Of a stretch of DNA of 64,000 nucleotides, positions 61,443 through 64,000 are shown piece after piece. Where the stretch lies: NCBI RefSeq assembly GCF_012927745.1, contig NZ_JABBKX010000001.1, positions 1 to 64,000 on the forward strand, in the 5' to 3' direction. The stretch is from Neoroseomonas marina (lineage in GTDB: Bacteria; Pseudomonadota; Alphaproteobacteria; Acetobacterales; Acetobacteraceae). The notes under the pieces are model-generated. The model did no database searches. It had not been told where the DNA came from and saw only the letters and a program-made list of their open reading frames with translations. Numbering within the stretch: the stretch's first letter is position 1; each line of letters starts with the position of its first letter. Position numbers and translations under genes: made by a program.

Positions 61443-62164
61443 GCGCGCTCCCGGGCGTGAAGGCGCTGGTCTTCGACGTCTTTGGGACCGTCGTGGACTG
61501 GCGCAGCGGCATCGCACGCGACGCGAGGACCTTCCTCGCGCGCCACGGCAAGGCGGATGTGGACCCGCACGCCTTCGCGGATGCTTGGCGCAAGCGCTAC
61601 CAGCCGGCGATGGAGGAGGTCCGTTCGGGCCGCCGTCCCTTCACCCGGCTCGACGTGCTGCACCGGGAGAACCTCGACGGCGTGCTGCGCGACCACGGCA
61701 TCGACGCGGCGGGCATCGCGGCGGAGGAGCTCGACTGGCTCAACCGCGCCTGGCACCGCCTCGATCCCTGGCCCGACACCATCCCGGGCCTGATCCGGCT
61801 GAAGGCGCGCCACTTCCTCGCGCCGCTGTCGAACGGGAACATCCTGCTGCTGGCCAACATGGCCAAGCGGGCGGGGATTCCGTGGGACGCCGTGCTCGGC
61901 GCCGAGGCCGCGCAGGCCTACAAGCCGCAGCCCGAGGCGTATCTCCGGACGGCCGAGATCCTCGGCCTGAAGCCGGAGCAGGTCGCGCTGGTCGCCGCGC
62001 ACAACGGCGACCTCGCTGCGGCGCGGAAGACGGGGCTCAAGACCGCCTTCGTCCTGCGCCCGACCGAGCACGGCCCCCACCAGGCGACCGACACCCGTGC
62101 CGAGCAGGACTGGGAGGTCGTGGCGAACTCCTTCGAGGACCTCGCCGACCGCCTCGGCTGCTGA
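61439..62164 (+). CDS. Haloacid dehalogenase type II (HAD superfamily)
   Basis: A 241-residue HAD hydrolase. The nucleophile is Asp13 in LVFDVFGTVVDWRSG, followed by a cap domain, the SNGN motif in HFLAPLSNGNILLLANMA, and the lysine in YKPQPEAYLRTAEILGLKPEQVALVAAHNGDL. These are the L-2-haloacid dehalogenase hallmarks: the enzyme would replace a 2-halogen with hydroxyl, although many type II relatives act as phosphatases on other acids. ATGA overlap with the PEP mutase-family gene shows one operon under the Bug gene at 59582. Confidence 0.9.
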   Translation: MSALPGVKALVFDVFGTVVDWRSGIARDARTFLARHGKADVDPHAFADAWRKRYQPAMEEVRSGRRPFTRLDVLHRENLDGVLRDHGIDAAGIAAEELDWLNRAWHRLDPWPDTIPGLIRLKARHFLAPLSNGNILLLANMAKRAGIPWDAVLGAEAAQAYKPQPEAYLRTAEILGLKPEQVALVAAHNGDLAAARKTGLKTAFVLRPTEHGPHQATDTRAEQDWEVVANSFEDLADRLGC

Positions 62165-62183
62165 CGCCTGTCCGCGCGGGGGG

Positions 62184-63167
62184 TCACTCCGCGCGGATGT
62201 TGCCCTCGCGGATCACGGGTTCCCACTTCTCCGCCTCCGCCTTGATGAAGGCGGCGAAGTCGGCCGGCGTGCCGGCGACGATCTCCGCCGCCTGCACGCG
62301 CTCCGTCTGCTCCTTGATGGCAGGCGTCGTGATGATGGCGCGCAGGGCCGCATTGGCCTGATTCACGAGTTCGGGCGCCATTCCCGCGGGGCCCACCACG
62401 CCGTGCCAGGTCGCCGAGTTGAACCCCGCATAGGTCGCCGCGACCGGCGGCACGCCGGGCAGCAGCGGCACGGGGTTGGCGGTGCTGACGGCGATGGTCT
62501 TCACCCGGTTCTCGCGGATGAAGGGCAGCGAGGTGGAGACCGAGGGGAAGGTCCAGTCCGTCTCGCCCGCGATCACGCTGCGCATCACGTCGGCGCCGGA
62601 GCGGTAATGGACCGCCGTCCAGCGGATGCCCGCGCGCCGCGCCAGCAATTCGGCGCTGAGGTGGCTGGCATGGCCGACGCCCGGGGAGGCGTAGGTCATC
62701 TCCCCGTTCCTGCGCTTCGCCAGATCGATCAGCTCCGGCAGGGTCGCGGCCTCGAGCCCCGGCCTTGTGACGATCACGAGCGGCAGGTTCACCAGGTGGA
62801 TGATCGGCGTGAAGGCCGTCATCGGGTCGTAGCCGAGGCTCGGCTGCAGCATCTTGCCGATGGCGTTGGCGCCGAGGTCGGCCATCATCAGCGTGTAGCC
62901 GTCGGGGCGGCTCTGCGCGACGACGGCGCCGGCGATGGTGCCCCCGGCACCCGAGCGGTTCTCGACCACCATGGGCTGGCCGTTGGCGTGCTGCGGGAAG
63001 GCGTTGGCCACGGTGCGCGACAGCGTGTCGACCGCCCCGCCCGCCCCGAAGGGCACGACGAGCCGCACCGGCCGGTCCGGCCAGGCGCCCTGGGCGCGGC
63101 CGATGCCCGGCAGGGCTGCGGCGAAGGCGGTGGCGCCGAGCGCGCGCCGGCGAAGGGTGATGGCCAT
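62184..63167 (-). CDS. Bug/TctC-family binding protein
   Basis: A 327-residue periplasmic binding protein. The leader MAITLRRRALGATAFAAALPGIGRAQG is followed by AWPDRPVRLVVPFGAGGAVDTLSRTVANAFPQ and NRSGAGGTIAGAVVAQSRPDGYTLMM, then TYASPGVGHASHLSAELLARRAG, VHYRSGADVMRSVIAGE and LPGVPPVAATYAGFNSATWHG. It should bind a small organic acid; no permease is nearby. GGAGGATCC precedes the ATG. It is the fourth Bug protein in the window and converges on the PEP mutase/dehalogenase unit, diverging from a DUF1028 gene. Confidence 0.92.
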   Translation of the reverse strand: MAITLRRRALGATAFAAALPGIGRAQGAWPDRPVRLVVPFGAGGAVDTLSRTVANAFPQHANGQPMVVENRSGAGGTIAGAVVAQSRPDGYTLMMADLGANAIGKMLQPSLGYDPMTAFTPIIHLVNLPLVIVTRPGLEAATLPELIDLAKRRNGEMTYASPGVGHASHLSAELLARRAGIRWTAVHYRSGADVMRSVIAGETDWTFPSVSTSLPFIRENRVKTIAVSTANPVPLLPGVPPVAATYAGFNSATWHGVVGPAGMAPELVNQANAALRAIITTPAIKEQTERVQAAEIVAGTPADFAAFIKAEAEKWEPVIREGNIRAE

Positions 63168-63273
63168 CGGTTCGGATCCTCCCGTGCGTTTGCGCCCACA
63201 TCTGCGCGGGGGTGGCCGGCTGTCAACCATTCCCGTCCGGTGCAGGATGGACGCGTCGCCGAGGAGTCGCCGC

Positions 63274-63993
63274 ATGACCTGGTCCATCGTCGCCCATGAC
63301 GCCGCAGCCGGCGCGTTCGCCGTCGCGGTCACCACCTGCAACCTCGCGGTCGGCGCCGCCTGCCCCTTCCTGCTCTCGGGCGTGGGGGCGGTGTCCACCC
63401 AATCGATGAGCAACCGCTACCTCGGCCCGGTGGTGCTGGACGGGCTGGCACGGGGGCTGACGCCGCAACTGGCGCTGGACAGCGCGCTGGCCGGCGACGA
63501 GGGGCGCGGGCTGCGGCAGATCCATGTGGTCGACCGCTTCGGCCGCACCGCCGCGCATACCGGGGCGAATTGCGTCGACTGGTGCGGCAGCGTCGCCGGC
63601 GACGGCTTCAGCGTCGCGGGCAACATGCTGGCGGGCGAGGCCGTCATCGCCGCGACCGCCGAGGTCTTCGCGCGGCGTGGCGACCTGCCCCTGCCCGAAC
63701 GCCTGATGACCGCGCTGCACGCCGGCCAGGCGGAGGGCGGCGACCGCCGCGGCAAGCAGTCGGCCGCGCTGGTGGTCACCACGACCGAGGACTTCCCCGA
63801 TATCAACCTGCGCGTGGACGACCACGCCGAGCCCCTGACGGAACTCTCCCGCCTGCTGGCGCTTTGGCGCGTCCAGGCCGAACCCAGCCAGCACACCCGC
63901 CCGTCCAAGGCCAATCCGGCGGGGCTGACCGACATGGACGCGATCGAGGCCGGCTGGCGGGCCCGGGGGCTCGACATCCGCTTCCGCCGCTGA
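63274..63993 (+). CDS. DUF1028-family protein (Ntn hydrolase-like)
   Basis: A 239-residue DUF1028 protein: MTWSIVAHDAAAGAFAVAVTTCNLAVGAACPFL at the start, GVGAVSTQSMSNRYLGPVVLDGLARGLTPQLALDSAL, RQIHVVDRFGRTAAHTGANCVDWCG and FSVAGNMLAGEAVI. The family has an Ntn-hydrolase fold and is found beside peptidases and amidohydrolases, but its reaction is not settled. Threonine or serine near the amino end may be exposed by processing. GAGGAG precedes the ATG. It diverges from the Bug gene by 106 bases. Confidence 0.88.
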   Translation: MTWSIVAHDAAAGAFAVAVTTCNLAVGAACPFLLSGVGAVSTQSMSNRYLGPVVLDGLARGLTPQLALDSALAGDEGRGLRQIHVVDRFGRTAAHTGANCVDWCGSVAGDGFSVAGNMLAGEAVIAATAEVFARRGDLPLPERLMTALHAGQAEGGDRRGKQSAALVVTTTEDFPDINLRVDDHAEPLTELSRLLALWRVQAEPSQHTRPSKANPAGLTDMDAIEAGWRARGLDIRFRR

Positions 63994-64000
63994 GGGCTTG

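Noticed and set aside
1-64000. CRISPR array, insertion sequence, prophage or toxin-antitoxin pair
   Set aside because: No spaced direct repeats, transposase, integrase or phage structural genes were seen; the short orphan genes near tRNA-Ser show no toxin or antitoxin motifs.

Overview
The window is a GC-rich, densely packed bacterial chromosome segment. It carries a C4-pathway 5-aminolevulinate synthase start, GatCAB, four Bug/TctC-type solute-binding proteins, a PleD-like diguanylate cyclase and many overlapping start/stop junctions. This fits an alphaproteobacterium, most likely Acetobacteraceae (Roseomonas-like). That assignment rests on gene content and protein character, not on a database search. 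I see no insertion sequence, integrase, prophage or CRISPR array.

Layout. 1-900: 5' end of hemA (minus) diverging from a small cytochrome c, with an FNR-like box between them. 0.9-4.1 kb: a GntR regulator between a Bug binding protein and a flavin monooxygenase, with two copies of the same palindrome at the two promoters. 4.1-9.5 kb: a GT87-like membrane protein, an FMN hydroxy-acid oxidase, an SDR and an acyl-CoA synthetase. 9.5-11.1 kb: two unrecognised genes and tRNA-Ser(GCT). 11.1-19.3 kb: a nu-class-like GST, an AI-2E family protein, gatCAB, ruvX, an FkbM methyltransferase, pyrB and a GNAT protein. Two small frames beside pyrB-GNAT are each broken by one stop codon. 19.9-33.4 kb: a class A beta-lactamase, a GFA protein, pyrC', plsY, two transporters, dprA, topA, rnr, an S41 protease and rpmG. 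33.4-38.8 kb: PleD-like protein, methyltransferase, glyoxalase-like protein, second GST, hexapeptide acyltransferase, galE. 38.8-41.8 kb: three peptidoglycan enzymes. 41.9-44.7 kb: a three-gene HcnABC-like flavoenzyme/ferredoxin operon. 44.8-64 kb: mostly catabolic genes (class III aminotransferase, amidase, enoyl-CoA hydratase, orphan amino-acid binding protein, flavin monooxygenase, iron alcohol dehydrogenase, D-amino-acid dehydrogenase, TauD dioxygenase, FAH hydrolase, PEP mutase family, HAD dehalogenase, three more Bug proteins, DUF1028).

How the genes fit together. Housekeeping blocks (gatCAB; pyrB/pyrC'/plsY; dprA-topA-rnr; rpmG) alternate with small uptake-plus-oxidation modules, each with a periplasmic binding protein beside one to three enzymes. 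None of the binding proteins has permease genes next to it, so they probably share membrane components encoded elsewhere. No classical defence or mobile system is visible. The best leads are the twin GntR operators, the FNR-like box at hemA, the two nonsense-interrupted genes around pyrB-GNAT, an S41 protease with no canonical start codon, and catabolic clusters whose substrates cannot be read from the sequence.
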